Positions 30,051 to 39,304 of a stretch of 43,559 bases of DNA are shown piece by piece (the stretch's first letter is position 1; every line of letters starts with the position of its first letter). The notes beneath the pieces are model-generated. The model did not search any database, was not told the origin of the DNA, and worked only from the letters and a program-made list of their open reading frames with translations. The translations under genes and the position numbers were made by a program. The stretch is from a virus. The stretch covers positions 1-43,559 of the IMG/VR virus record IMGVR_UViG_3300042373_001113, one strand, 5' to 3'.

Positions 30051-31612
30051 AGGACAACCGCCAGCGGCTCGGGTTTGAACTCGGGTTCGCGCCCGACATG
30101 GACCCGCTCACGCCCGGCGTGGTAACCGACTGCCGCAACTTCATCCCGACGACGCGCGGCATGCAGGCGCTGCACGCGCCCGTGTTTGTGGCGGGTAGCG
30201 TCTTTGATGGCCCGATCTTTACGACGGAGCGCATCATCGCGTACGGGTTCCGCGCGCAGTCCGAGACGTTCGCGCAGAACGCGGAGTACGCGGCGACCAA
30301 GGACGCGCTCTACCTGCGGATGGACCGTTACTCAAACTGGGTAGACATCACGTCGGCGAGCAAGTTGTACAACTCGGGGTTCTGGACGTTCACAAACTTC
30401 GGCACCGTGATGATCGGCGCCGAGGGCGGCGAGGTGCTGCAAGCTCCGAGCCCGAACGTACCGTACGCGCTGCACACGCTACCGCTCATCAGCACCGGCC
30501 CCACGAAAGCCACGCCGATTGCCGGCGCGCCGACCTGCTGCATCGTGACGAGCGCCGAGCGGTTCGTGCTCGCGTTCAACGGGCGCGGCGGCGACGGCGA
30601 TACATGGAACTGCTCGGCGCGCGACGACCACACGTCGTGGACGCTCAGCCCGGCGACGCTCGCCGCGCAGGGTCGTCTGGTGGAGCCTTACGGGCCTATC
30701 ACCGCCGCGCTTCCGATGGGTAACGACGTAATCGCCTACAAGTCCGCTGGGGCGGTCCGGGGGCGCTTCGTGCCGGGCGACGCCGAGGTCTGGAAATGGG
30801 CCAGGCTGCCGGTGCGCATCGGCGCGGCGAGCCCGCGCGCGGCGTGCCAACTGCCTGACGGCAGGCACGCCGTGATGAACGCGGAGTCGTGCTGGATCTT
30901 CGACGGCACACAGGCTGTCGACGTGCTGGCCGGCAAGGCACGCGACTGGTTCCAGTTGAACGCCGCGAACACCAGCTACCAGTACGGCGGCATGGCTACG
31001 GTGTACGACGGGATCACCAACAGCGTCTGGTTCACCTTCAGGCAGCCGAACGAGGTGCTCGCGACCTACGCGCTCGTCTATCACCTGAGTACCGGCAAGC
31101 TCGGGCTTGTCGCGCTGCCCGCCGACCTGATCGTCGAGACGGGCGACATCTACGGCGGGTACAGCACGGTGCGCACACCGGGGTACTTCGAGTCGAACAC
31201 GCACCGAATGCTGGCCTTCGGTAACGTGACCGTCTCCGGCGGCACGATAAGCACCGCCAGCGCGCAAGGCGGTCCGAGCTACCCGGTGCCGGTGTACATC
31301 ACGACGGGCGACACGGGTGACCCCTTCGACCTGATCGACGTGACCGGCGTAAAGCTGGACTTCGTGCGCGGCAACGACGCAACCGGAACCTGCGGCGTGC
31401 AACTTCTTTCGCGAGACACGCGCGACGACGCGAGCATCGCCAACGGCACCGCCGAGATCAAGACCGCAACGCATATCGCGGGCGGTGACCGCTACGCGGC
31501 CCGGTCGAGCGCGCATTGGCACCGCGCGCGGGTGCTGCCCGGCGCCGGTCGCATGGATCTGTCGGGCGTGTGGCTGCGCGCCGCCACGACTAAGTCGGAG
31601 CGCGGGGGATGA
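30047..31612 (+). CDS. Tail nozzle/tube protein
   Basis: 521 residues from ATG 30047 (ATGA). It starts RLGFELGFAPDMDPLTPGVVTDCRNFIPTTRGMQAL, a tail-tubular-B/gp10-like opening. It continues with WD-like beta-propeller blades (FWTFTNFGTVMIGAEGGEVLQAP; ERFVLAFNGRGGDGDTWNCSARDDHTSW; MNAESCWIFDG). The C-terminus has beta-sandwich segments. Nozzle proteins of P22-type tails form the conduit for DNA; fold-level assignment. Confidence 0.72.
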   Translation: MKDNRQRLGFELGFAPDMDPLTPGVVTDCRNFIPTTRGMQALHAPVFVAGSVFDGPIFTTERIIAYGFRAQSETFAQNAEYAATKDALYLRMDRYSNWVDITSASKLYNSGFWTFTNFGTVMIGAEGGEVLQAPSPNVPYALHTLPLISTGPTKATPIAGAPTCCIVTSAERFVLAFNGRGGDGDTWNCSARDDHTSWTLSPATLAAQGRLVEPYGPITAALPMGNDVIAYKSAGAVRGRFVPGDAEVWKWARLPVRIGAASPRAACQLPDGRHAVMNAESCWIFDGTQAVDVLAGKARDWFQLNAANTSYQYGGMATVYDGITNSVWFTFRQPNEVLATYALVYHLSTGKLGLVALPADLIVETGDIYGGYSTVRTPGYFESNTHRMLAFGNVTVSGGTISTASAQGGPSYPVPVYITTGDTGDPFDLIDVTGVKLDFVRGNDATGTCGVQLLSRDTRDDASIANGTAEIKTATHIAGGDRYAARSSAHWHRARVLPGAGRMDLSGVWLRAATTKSERGG

Positions 31613-31905
31613 TCAAGGAGTTCTACGGCTCGACCCTCGACCCGCGCGACGCCTACCGCATAGACGAGCTGGCGCGCGAGCACGGCACGACGCTCGAGGC
31701 CCTGATCGCCGGCAAGATCAGCGCGACCAGCCGCGCGACCGCGCCGCCCACCGGTGGCTTCTGGTCGGCCGGCGACTTCGTGCGCAACGCAGCTCCGGCG
31801 GAACTCGGCACGGCGGCGAGCAAGTACGTCGTGCTTGGTTGGGTCTGCACGGTCAGTGGCACTCCGGGTACGTGGCTTCAGTGCCGCGCCCTCACAGGGA
31901 ACTAA
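31609..31905 (+). CDS. 98-aa tail-region protein
   Basis: From ATG 31609 (ATGA). The first half is a LysM-like or helical pattern (LAREHGTTLEALIAGKISA) and the rest is beta-rich (TGGFWSAGDFVRNAAPAELGTAASKYVVLGWVCTV) ending near two cysteines. It is probably a tail accessory; no family is recognised. Confidence 0.5.
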   Translation: MIKEFYGSTLDPRDAYRIDELAREHGTTLEALIAGKISATSRATAPPTGGFWSAGDFVRNAAPAELGTAASKYVVLGWVCTVSGTPGTWLQCRALTGN

Positions 31906-31909
31906 GGCT

Positions 31910-33799
31910 ATGACTTACGAACAGTTGATGGCGATGTACATGGACCCGCGCCAGATTGCGCCGGATGGCGCGAGTGGTGCGCCGATCTACGCGTCGACCG
32001 GCGAGGGCGGGGGCTCGTACATCGTGGGATACCAAGATGCGGGCGGGCAGCGCGACCCGTACTTCAACCTGGACGCGCAAGGCAACTACACGAAAGATCC
32101 TGGCGCGCGGAACGTCTTCTATGACTCCAGCACCGGTCAATTCGTCGTGACGCAGGGCGACATGGACAGCGGGGGTATTCAGCGTTGGAACGTCAACCAA
32201 CAGGGCGTGCAGGATCTGGGGTTCGAGGCCCCGCGTTCGTTTGGCGACCAACTGCGGAACGCAGCGCGCAACGCTGCCCCGTACCTAGCCGGCATGGGCG
32301 CAATCGGGCTTGGTGCGGCGTACCTGCCGGCGCTGCTCGGCGGCGGTGGCGGTGCTGCGGCGGGAGCGGGTGGTGCTGCGGCTGCCGCGCCGACGCTGGA
32401 AGCAGCCTTGGCGGCCCTGCCGTCCTACGGTGCTGCTCCGACCATCGGGGAGTCGGCGGCGGCCATAATGGCTTCGGGTGCCCCCGAGACGGGCGGAATG
32501 TTCAGCGGCGCGCTCGGCGGGGGCGCCACGGGCTTCCAGACGGCCGGGGGGGCGCTCAGCGGTGCAGGCAGCGCAGCAGGCCCGCTCGGCGGCTCGACCT
32601 TCGGCGGCGCGCTCGGAGCCGGCGGGGCGAGCGCCCTCGGCACGGGCGGCGGGTTCCTCGGGCCGGCGGCCGGCGGCGCAGCGGCGAGCGGCCTGTCGGG
32701 GCTGTTCAGCAACCCGCAGCTGCTCGGCGCCGGGCTCGGCGCAGCAGCCGGTGCGCTCGGCAGCGGCGACCGCACGCAGACGCAGCAGACCCTGATGGAC
32801 CCGGACGCGCGGGCTTACCTGAACTCGTTCCGCAGCCGCGCGGAGCAGGTGGCCAGCCAGCCCTACGTCGCGCCGTCGTTCAGCCTGACGCAGGGCCCGA
32901 CGGCTGAGCAGGGGCAGGGCACGGCGGCGCTGCAGGCCGCGATGGGCAGCCCGATGACCGGGCAGGCGAACAGCGTGTTTTCCGGCTTCATGGACGGCAG
33001 CCGCGACGGCACGTCCGCCGGCAACGCAGAGATGGGCGCGGTCCGCGGGCTGGTGGGGCAGGGCACGCAGGCCGGCACCGCGGCGCGCAACGAGTATTTC
33101 GGCCCGAACGTGTTCCTCGACCCGATGATCGCCGCGGCGCAGGGCGACCTGTCGCGCAGCTACGCGAACACCGTGGCGCCGAAGTTCAGCAGCGGCAGCT
33201 CGTTCGGCAACAGCGGGCTCGGGTTCGCCGAGGTCGACAGCCGCAACGACCTGATGCGCAACCTCGGGCGGATCGGAACCGACCTGCGCTTCGCCGACTA
33301 CAACCTGCAGGCCGGGCTCGGCGAGCAGTACGCGGGCCGCCAGGACGCGATGACGAACAACAACCGCAGCTTCGCGCTGCAGGGTGCGAACACGCTCGGC
33401 CAGCTCGGCGAGAGCGCGGCGGGGCGCGCCGACACGATGTTCACCGGCAACCAGAACCGCGCGCTGCAGGGCGCGCAGCTCGCGCAGCAGGGCGTGCGCG
33501 ACCAGGCCTCGATGGGGAACACGCTGTTCGGCCAGGGCGGGACGCTCTGGAATCAGGGCCAGCAGAACATCCAGAACCAGTGGCAGGGCTTCACGAACCA
33601 GCAGGACTACGCGCGCAACCAGTTGAGCGCGATGAACCCCGGGCTGGGCGTCGGCATGAACGCGGGCACCAGCGCGACGATCCCGGGCAACCCGTGGGCC
33701 GGCGCGCTCGGCGGCGCGGTGCTCGGCGGCCAGTTCGGCAACTGGATGACCGGCGGCAGCAGCACCGGCCAACGCTCCCCCACCAGCATCTTCGGGTGA
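31910..33799 (+). CDS. Internal/ejection protein 1
   Basis: 629 residues from ATG 31910. Residues 1-130 are a soluble start (MTYEQLMAMYMDPRQIAPDG), followed by a very Gly/Ala-rich hydrophobic tract (about 140-290, including LGAAYLPALLGGGGGAAAGAGG). From about 290 to 600 the sequence is Gln/Asn/Ala-rich helix (SFRSRAEQVASQPYV; NLGRIGTDLRFADYNLQAGLGEQYAGRQDAM). This composition is typical of proteins ejected with DNA to form a trans-envelope channel. No specific family name. Confidence 0.65.
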   Translation: MTYEQLMAMYMDPRQIAPDGASGAPIYASTGEGGGSYIVGYQDAGGQRDPYFNLDAQGNYTKDPGARNVFYDSSTGQFVVTQGDMDSGGIQRWNVNQQGVQDLGFEAPRSFGDQLRNAARNAAPYLAGMGAIGLGAAYLPALLGGGGGAAAGAGGAAAAAPTLEAALAALPSYGAAPTIGESAAAIMASGAPETGGMFSGALGGGATGFQTAGGALSGAGSAAGPLGGSTFGGALGAGGASALGTGGGFLGPAAGGAAASGLSGLFSNPQLLGAGLGAAAGALGSGDRTQTQQTLMDPDARAYLNSFRSRAEQVASQPYVAPSFSLTQGPTAEQGQGTAALQAAMGSPMTGQANSVFSGFMDGSRDGTSAGNAEMGAVRGLVGQGTQAGTAARNEYFGPNVFLDPMIAAAQGDLSRSYANTVAPKFSSGSSFGNSGLGFAEVDSRNDLMRNLGRIGTDLRFADYNLQAGLGEQYAGRQDAMTNNNRSFALQGANTLGQLGESAAGRADTMFTGNQNRALQGAQLAQQGVRDQASMGNTLFGQGGTLWNQGQQNIQNQWQGFTNQQDYARNQLSAMNPGLGVGMNAGTSATIPGNPWAGALGGAVLGGQFGNWMTGGSSTGQRSPTSIFG

Positions 33800-33803
33800 C
33801 ACC

Positions 33804-35354
33804 ATGATCGGCGGACTCTTCGGCGGCACAGGCGATCCGGACGCGGACGCTCGCAACCAGGCACTGACGCTCTTCGGCGCCTCGATGCTCTCGGGCGCGG
33901 GCAGCGGGCGGAACTTCTCGTCCATCCTCGGGAACAGCGTCGCGCAGGCGCAGGCCGGCTACGGGCAGGCGCTCGACGCGCGGTCCAAGCGCGACTACGT
34001 GCAGTCGCTGATGGCCGACCAGCAGGCGCAGGCCGAACAGCGGCGCGCGCAGGTGGCCGAGGTGACGCGCAAGGCCACGGCGGCCGAGGAGCTGCAGCGC
34101 GCGCAGCGGGCGTTCTGGGCGAAGGCCGGCGGCATGGGCGGCATGCCGGGCGCACCGGGCATGCCGGGCGCACCCGCCGCGCCGCAGCCGATGGGCTTCC
34201 GGGACGCGAACATCGCGATCACCGGCAACGCGCCGCCGGGATACGCGCCGCCGCAGGCCGCAGCGGGCCCGGCTGGCGGCGGTGGCATGCAGATCACGCC
34301 GCAGATGTTCGCCGAGGCGCAGATGCTCGGGATCCAGCCCGAGACGCTGAAGCAGATGGCCGAGGCGCAGGACTGGGGCCGGGCGACGGTGGCGCGGATG
34401 ATCAACACGCGCGACCCGGTGACAGGCCGGAACGTCCAGCAGGGCCTCGACAACCAGGGCCGCCCGGTCGGCGCGGGGTTCGCCACCGAGTACAAGCCGC
34501 AGCTCGTGAACCAAGGCGACCGGCAGACGGTCGTCGACCTGGAGAACGCGCGCGACGGCCAGTCGTTCGGCATGAACATGTCGCCGGGCGAGCGCGATGC
34601 GTCGGCGCGTGGGTGGGCAGGCGTTCGGCAGGCGGCCGACCGATTCCAGTTCGAGAAGGACCAGGCGAAGAACCCCGCCGCGGACAAGCCGCCGTCGGGC
34701 TACCGGTGGACGCCGGACGGTGGGCTCGCGTTCGTGCCTGGCGGCCCGGCCGACCCGGCTGTCGCGCGCCCTGCGGCGCCGACCGAAGACGAGCGCAAGG
34801 CGGCCGGCTGGCTCATGCAGGCGAACAAGGCCTACGCCGACATGCTGCGGGCGACCACCGCCAATCCGGCCGCCTCCAAGCCCGGCTGGATCGAATCCAC
34901 GCCGCTGCTGCCTGAGGGCATCAAGAACGCGAGCCGTTCGCCCGAGCGCCAGCAGTTCAACCAGGCGGCGAGCGCGCTCGCGGAAGCCGTGCTGCGCGCT
35001 GCGACCGGCGCCGGCCAGAACGAGTCCGAGGCGCGCCAGAAGGCCGCCGAGCTAACGCCGCAGTGGGGCGACGGTCCGGAGGTGATCGCGCAGAAGAACG
35101 AGTCGGCCCAGATGTACCTGAACGCGCTGGCGTCGCGCGCGGGGCGCGCTGCCCCCGGCGGCGTCGCGGCGAACGTCGGCGCGCAGCCTCCGCAGCAAGG
35201 CCCCGCCGCGCCGGCCACGCCCGCCGCCAACGCCCCGAAGCCGAAGTCCCGCGTCGTCAAGCTCGACGACGGCACGTCGGTCGGCGCAGACCTCGGGCCG
35301 GGCGGCAACTACTACGTGACCCGCGGCGGCAAGCGCTACCGCGTCGAGGAGTGA
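33804..35354 (+). CDS. Internal/ejection protein 2
   Basis: 516 residues from ATG 33804. N-terminal helices (NQALTLFGASMLSGAGSGRNFSSILGNSVAQAQAGYGQALDARSKRDYVQSL) are followed by a Pro/Gly linker (MGGMPGAPGMPGAP), then a helical Gln/Asn-rich middle. The C-terminus ends KRYRVEE after KLDDGTSVGADLGPGGNYYV. It lies between two similar virion proteins with 4-base gaps. An ejection/internal virion role is inferred from composition and position. Confidence 0.65.
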   Translation: MIGGLFGGTGDPDADARNQALTLFGASMLSGAGSGRNFSSILGNSVAQAQAGYGQALDARSKRDYVQSLMADQQAQAEQRRAQVAEVTRKATAAEELQRAQRAFWAKAGGMGGMPGAPGMPGAPAAPQPMGFRDANIAITGNAPPGYAPPQAAAGPAGGGGMQITPQMFAEAQMLGIQPETLKQMAEAQDWGRATVARMINTRDPVTGRNVQQGLDNQGRPVGAGFATEYKPQLVNQGDRQTVVDLENARDGQSFGMNMSPGERDASARGWAGVRQAADRFQFEKDQAKNPAADKPPSGYRWTPDGGLAFVPGGPADPAVARPAAPTEDERKAAGWLMQANKAYADMLRATTANPAASKPGWIESTPLLPEGIKNASRSPERQQFNQAASALAEAVLRAATGAGQNESEARQKAAELTPQWGDGPEVIAQKNESAQMYLNALASRAGRAAPGGVAANVGAQPPQQGPAAPATPAANAPKPKSRVVKLDDGTSVGADLGPGGNYYVTRGGKRYRVEE

Positions 35355-35357
35355 CCG

Positions 35358-37385
35358 ATGGCCCGTCTCGTCCCTGTCGATGACGAACCCCAGCAGTCGA
35401 CGCCCGGCGCCGCGCGGCTGGTGGAGGCCGGCCCGCGCGACAACTGGGAGCGCGCAGGGCAGGCAATTGCAGGCGCGCCAAGCATGGGCCGCCAGCTCGG
35501 CCTGACCGCCCGCGTCCCGCTCGACGCGGCGGCCGGCCTCATCTCGCCGGTGACCGACGCGATCACCTCCGGCTACAACTTGATGACCGGGCGCAACGTG
35601 CAGCGCCCGAGCCAGACGTACCAGCAGATGATCGGCAACGTCTTCCCGACGCCCGAGACCGGCACCGAGAAGTTCTCCAACGCCGTCTCGACCGGCATGA
35701 CCGGCACCGGGCTGGTCGCAGGGGCGGCGAAGGCCGCGCAGCCGGTGAGCGCCGCCGGCCGCGAGATCGCGCGCCTGCTCAGCTCGAACATGGGCGCGCA
35801 GGTCGCCGGATCCGCGTCCGGCGCCGGCGCGGCCGACCTCGCCTCGCAGGGTGGCGCCGACCCGGTGACCTCGCTGGCCCTGGGTCTCGCCGGCGGCATG
35901 GCCGGCTCCCGAGCCTGGGACGCCGGTACGAACGCCGCGCAGCGCGTGGGCGGCGCGGTCCGCGCGGCCACCGGCGCCGACACCGCCGACGTGCAGCGCC
36001 GCATGACCGGCATCGCGAAGGAGGCAGGCATCACGCTCGAGCAGCTGCCGGCCAACGTCCGCGGCGAGTTCGAGTCGCTGGTCGGCCGCTCGCTCAGCAG
36101 CAACCAGCCGCTCGGCGAGGAGCAGGCGCGCCGCTGGCTGCAGCTGCAGGCCGCCGGCGTCAAGGAGCCGACCCGCGCGATGGTCAGCCGCAACCCGCAG
36201 GACTGGGCCGAGGAGGACCGGCTGCGCAAGCTCTCCGGCATCGGCACGCCGCTGCAGGAGCGCTACGACGCCGCCGGCAACGCGATCCGCAACGCGATCA
36301 CCCCGGAGGTGATGCCCGGCGACGCGGCAACCGGCAACACCGTCAAGCGCGGGCTGCAGAGCGTTGCCGACAACCTGAAGGCCACCCGCACCAAGGCGTA
36401 CGCCGACGCCCGCAACGCTCCCGAGGTGAAGGAGGGCGTCCCGACCGAAGGCCTGCGCCAGTGGTTGAACACCACCGAGCCGCGGTGGTCGGTGCAGCCC
36501 GAGTACAAAGCGGCGCTCGCCGAGCTGCAGCGCCTGTCCGGCGATCGGCCGTCCATCACGCAGGGCAACCACGAGGAGCTGCGCAAGTTCGTGAACTCGC
36601 TGGCGGCCCGCGACGGCGGAAACGCCGGGGTGATCTCCGACATCAAGCGGCGCATCGACGGCTCGCTGCTCGACGCCGGGAAGTCGCCGGTGTTCCGCGA
36701 GGCGCGCGAGCAGAACACGATCTACCGATCGACCGTGACCGATCAGGGCATCGTCTCGGACCTGCTGGCCAAGAAGGGGCCGCTCGACCAGAAGGTCTGG
36801 ACGGACGACGTCTACAAGAAGGTGATGGGCAGCGGCGTCGACCAGATCAAGCAGCTCAAGAACGCGCTGGTGGTCGGCGGCCAGGACAAGGCCTGGGGCA
36901 CGTTCCGCGACCGCGCGCTCGAGGACCTGTCGACCACGCTGAACCAGGGCGAGACGACGGCGAACCGGGCGGCGAGCTTCATCCGGAAGTTCGACAACAA
37001 CGCCGAGCAGCTCGCGGTGATCCTCGAGCCGGCCGAGTTCCAGCGGGTGAAGGCGGCCCGCGATGCGGCCGAGTACACGATGACCGCGACCCGTGATGCG
37101 CCGACGAACCCTGCGAACACGGCATCCCAGCTCGTCGAGTACCTGCGCACGGCGCTGGCGCCGCTCGGGCGCGGCTTGAACACGCTGGGGATGGGGCTGC
37201 CGGGCGCTGTGATGGATGCCGGGCTCGGCTCGATGGCCGCGCGGCGTCAGGCGGCGGAGATCAACGCCGCCATGCGTCCGCAGATGATCGGCCCGGGCGT
37301 GCGTGCTCGCGCCGCGCCTGCGCTGACCGGCGGGCTATTCGGGCCTCTGCTCGGTGCTCAGCCCACTGACGATAGAGCTCGGTGA
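35358..37385 (+). CDS. Internal/ejection protein 3
   Basis: 675 residues from ATG 35358. After a Pro-rich start it has Ala/Gly-rich membrane-like helices (about 90-200, GTGLVAGAAKAAQPVSAAGREIARLL; GGADPVTSLALGLAGGMAGSRAW). A long charged helical part follows (PANVRGEFESLVGRSLSSNQPLGEEQARRWLQLQAAG; NHEELRKFVNSLAARDGGNAG; TYRST-like region). It ends APALTGGLFGPLLGAQP. Likely the third ejected channel protein; similarity to known families is not certain. Confidence 0.62.
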   Translation: MARLVPVDDEPQQSTPGAARLVEAGPRDNWERAGQAIAGAPSMGRQLGLTARVPLDAAAGLISPVTDAITSGYNLMTGRNVQRPSQTYQQMIGNVFPTPETGTEKFSNAVSTGMTGTGLVAGAAKAAQPVSAAGREIARLLSSNMGAQVAGSASGAGAADLASQGGADPVTSLALGLAGGMAGSRAWDAGTNAAQRVGGAVRAATGADTADVQRRMTGIAKEAGITLEQLPANVRGEFESLVGRSLSSNQPLGEEQARRWLQLQAAGVKEPTRAMVSRNPQDWAEEDRLRKLSGIGTPLQERYDAAGNAIRNAITPEVMPGDAATGNTVKRGLQSVADNLKATRTKAYADARNAPEVKEGVPTEGLRQWLNTTEPRWSVQPEYKAALAELQRLSGDRPSITQGNHEELRKFVNSLAARDGGNAGVISDIKRRIDGSLLDAGKSPVFREAREQNTIYRSTVTDQGIVSDLLAKKGPLDQKVWTDDVYKKVMGSGVDQIKQLKNALVVGGQDKAWGTFRDRALEDLSTTLNQGETTANRAASFIRKFDNNAEQLAVILEPAEFQRVKAARDAAEYTMTATRDAPTNPANTASQLVEYLRTALAPLGRGLNTLGMGLPGAVMDAGLGSMAARRQAAEINAAMRPQMIGPGVRARAAPALTGGLFGPLLGAQPTDDRAR

Positions 37386-37452
37386 CGAACCCCAGCGTGA
37401 ACGGGTTCACGCCGATGACGAACGCCCACGCGATGACCTCCCACAACTCCAC
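37261..37452 (-). CDS. Possible antisense small membrane protein
   Basis: On the minus strand a frame from GTG 37452 reads VELWEVIAWAFVIGVNPFT then LGFVTELYRQWAEHRAEAR and continues to 37261. It gives one clear transmembrane helix followed by a charged helix, with G-rich first codon positions and G/C third positions. It overlaps the end of ejection protein 3 and the gap before the lysis genes. The plus-strand alternative (37382-37516) has an unnatural Thr/Asn/Pro composition. No promoter is evident, so it remains uncertain. Confidence 0.35.
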   Translation of the reverse strand: MELWEVIAWAFVIGVNPFTLGFVTELYRQWAEHRAEARIARRSAQARREHARPGRSSADAWRR

Positions 37453-37516
37453 GCCGACCTGCCCGAAAACGATGAACGAACCGCCAGCATACGCCGGGCC
37501 GCAGGGGACCGCATGA
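37382..37516 (+). CDS. Possible 44-aa coupled ORF
   Basis: GTG 37382 overlaps the previous stop (GTGA) and its stop overlaps ATG 37513. The translation (MTNPSVNGFTPMTNAHAM then TSHNSTPTCPKTMNEPP) is Thr/Asn/His/Pro-rich without recognisable fold. It competes with the antisense frame at 37261-37452, which looks more protein-like. Confidence 0.3.
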   Translation: MTNPSVNGFTPMTNAHAMTSHNSTPTCPKTMNEPPAYAGPQGTA

Positions 37517-37788
37517 CCGACGAGGAGCGAGGGATGCGATTCAGCCGCGAGGTACGCATCGGCGAGCTGATCGCCGCACTGCTCGCGATCTCTGCGATGG
37601 CGACCGGGTACATCGAGCTGCGAATCAAGCCGCTCGAGCAGCAGATCGCCGCAGTGGACCGGGCGCGCGTAGCCGACCGCGAGTCGGCGAACGAGTTCAA
37701 GCGCGAGCTGCGCGGGGACTTGCAGCGGTTGGAGTCGAAGTTGGACCGGCTGATCGAGAACATCCCGCAGGTACGGAGGACGCAATGA
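37513..37788 (+). CDS. Small membrane protein of lysis region
   Basis: 91 residues from ATG 37513. One transmembrane helix (ELIAALLAISAMATGYIEL, about 18-36) is followed by a heptad-rich helix (LEQQIAAVDRARVADRESANEFKRELRGDLQRLESKLDRLIE). It lies just before a holin-like gene and the endolysin. It may be a holin partner or pinholin-type protein; not assigned. Confidence 0.55.
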   Translation: MTDEERGMRFSREVRIGELIAALLAISAMATGYIELRIKPLEQQIAAVDRARVADRESANEFKRELRGDLQRLESKLDRLIENIPQVRRTQ

Positions 37789-38060
37789 TCGACCCCACCC
37801 CGCCCGGCGCACGCATGCGCTGGATCTGGATCGTGCTCGCTGCCTCGACGGCGGTGCTGGTGTGGCAGTACCCGGAGCAAGCTGGCGTGCTGGCGTCCAA
37901 GATCAACCGGATCGCGCTTGGGGCGGCGCTCGGGGTCATGCTCGACCGTGCGGTGTTCCCCTACGCGCGGCCGAACGAGGTCGACGACGAGGCGGCGTGG
38001 ATGTACCGGCGGGCCGCGCTGATGATCGGCGGCATGCTCGCCGCGGCGCTCGCGCTGTGA
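37785..38060 (+). CDS. Putative holin
   Basis: 91 residues from ATG 37785 (ATGA). Hydrophobic segments at about 12-27 (RWIWIVLAASTAVLVW), 40-56 (INRIALGAALGVMLDRAVF) and 76-91 (RAALMIGGMLAAALAL) give two or three helices with short charged loops. It is immediately upstream of, and coupled to, the endolysin by GTGA. The size and setting fit a holin or holin-like membrane protein. Confidence 0.65.
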   Translation: MIDPTPPGARMRWIWIVLAASTAVLVWQYPEQAGVLASKINRIALGAALGVMLDRAVFPYARPNEVDDEAAWMYRRAALMIGGMLAAALAL

Positions 38061-38782
38061 CGACCGATCCGCGCGACCCGGTGCGGGATCTGCTGGCGCT
38101 GGTGGAGCGCGGCGGGTTCATCGAGGGTCGGCGGCACCCGACGTTGGCGGCGAAGGTGCGCTGGGCACTGCTCGGGTTTGTCGCCGGGGTGGTCGCGACC
38201 CTGTGGTGGGCGGCCGCGGCTTCGGCCCAGGTGCCGCCGGCTGCCGAGGCGTACCGACGGGATCTTGTGCGGGCTGCCCAGGACGTGTGGGGCATAGACG
38301 CGCCGGTGTCGCTGCTCGCCGCGCAGCTCCACGCCGAGTCCGGGTGGCGACCTGGTGCGGTCTCGCCGGCCGGTGCCCGGGGTCTCGCGCAGTTCATCGA
38401 CTCGACCGCCGCCGACGTCGCCAGGCGCTACGGCGGCGGCCCGGCCAACCCGTTCGACCCGCGCTGGGCCATGACCGCGCAGTCACGCTACATGCGCGAG
38501 CTGCACGCCGCGGTCGCAGGCGCCGCCAACCCGTCCGAGCGCATGGCGTTCGCGCTCGCCGGGTACAACGGCGGCATGCGGTGGGTGCAGCGCCGCCGCG
38601 CCGCGTCGCCGACGCCCGAACGGTGCTTCAACGCCGCGTGCGACATCAACCCGGGCATCACGGCGGCCAACCAGCGCGAGAACCGGGCCTACCCGCGCCG
38701 CATCATCCTGGAGCTGATGCCGCGCTACCACGCCGCCGGCTGGGGCGGCCCGGCGCTGCACGCCCGCTACCTCGGAGGCTGA
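38057..38782 (+). CDS. SLT-type endolysin with N-terminal membrane signal
   Basis: 241 residues from GTG 38057 (GTGA). A helix at about 33-56 (VRWALLGFVAGVVATLWWAAAASAQ) is either a cleavable signal (ASAQ) or a signal-anchor. The lytic transglycosylase domain begins at about 65, with catalytic Glu94 in LLAAQLHAESGW, AGARGLAQFIDSTA, and AGYNGGM. It cuts the glycan strand of peptidoglycan. Because it carries its own export signal, it could be a secreted or signal-arrest-release enzyme. Confidence 0.88.
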   Translation: MTTDPRDPVRDLLALVERGGFIEGRRHPTLAAKVRWALLGFVAGVVATLWWAAAASAQVPPAAEAYRRDLVRAAQDVWGIDAPVSLLAAQLHAESGWRPGAVSPAGARGLAQFIDSTAADVARRYGGGPANPFDPRWAMTAQSRYMRELHAAVAGAANPSERMAFALAGYNGGMRWVQRRRAASPTPERCFNAACDINPGITAANQRENRAYPRRIILELMPRYHAAGWGGPALHARYLGG

Positions 38783-38785
38783 TGC

Positions 38786-39304
38786 ATGTTTGGACTTGCA
38801 CGTCTGCAATGGGTCGGCTTTGCGCTGGCCGTACTGGTCGTGACGCACGGCGGGGCCTATGCCGCTGGCTGGTTCCGCGGCGTCGCCAGCGAGCGCGCTG
38901 TCTGGCAGACCGAGCGGTCCCGGGTCATGGCCGAGGCCGCGGCGACCGCCGAGCGCCTGCGCGGGGAGGGCAAGCGGCTGGCTGCCGAGCTTGAGCTGGC
39001 CCGGGCCGAGGTCCGTACGGTCTACGTTGACCGGCTGCGCACGATCTACAAGACGGCCAGCCCGTCCGCGCAGTGCCTGTCGCCGGACGTCACCGCGGCC
39101 CTGAACCGCGCCCCGATCCGCGAGACAGTCGAGCGCCCCGGCGAGCCGCCGCGCGCCGTCGACCCGCCGCCTGCCACCGGCGGCACGTCCGAGCTGGCCG
39201 CCGCCGAGTGGATCGCCGGGGCCCAGGCCGCGCACGCCGAGTGCCGGAACCAGGTGCAGCGGCTGGCCGACTGGATCCGATCCGTCACCACGAGCACGCC
39301 ATGA
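38786..39304 (+). CDS. Rz-like inner-membrane spanin
   Basis: 172 residues from ATG 38786. An N-terminal transmembrane helix (about 8-28, QWVGFALAVLVVTHGGAYAAGWF) is followed by a long periplasmic coiled helix (SERAVWQTERSRVMAEAAATAERLRGEGKRLAAELELARAEVRTVYVDR) and a C-terminal part with CRNQVQRLADWI. This is the Rz topology: it joins the outer-membrane partner to fuse membranes at the end of lysis. Its end overlaps the Rz1 gene by four bases (ATGA). Confidence 0.85.
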   Translation: MFGLARLQWVGFALAVLVVTHGGAYAAGWFRGVASERAVWQTERSRVMAEAAATAERLRGEGKRLAAELELARAEVRTVYVDRLRTIYKTASPSAQCLSPDVTAALNRAPIRETVERPGEPPRAVDPPPATGGTSELAAAEWIAGAQAAHAECRNQVQRLADWIRSVTTSTP

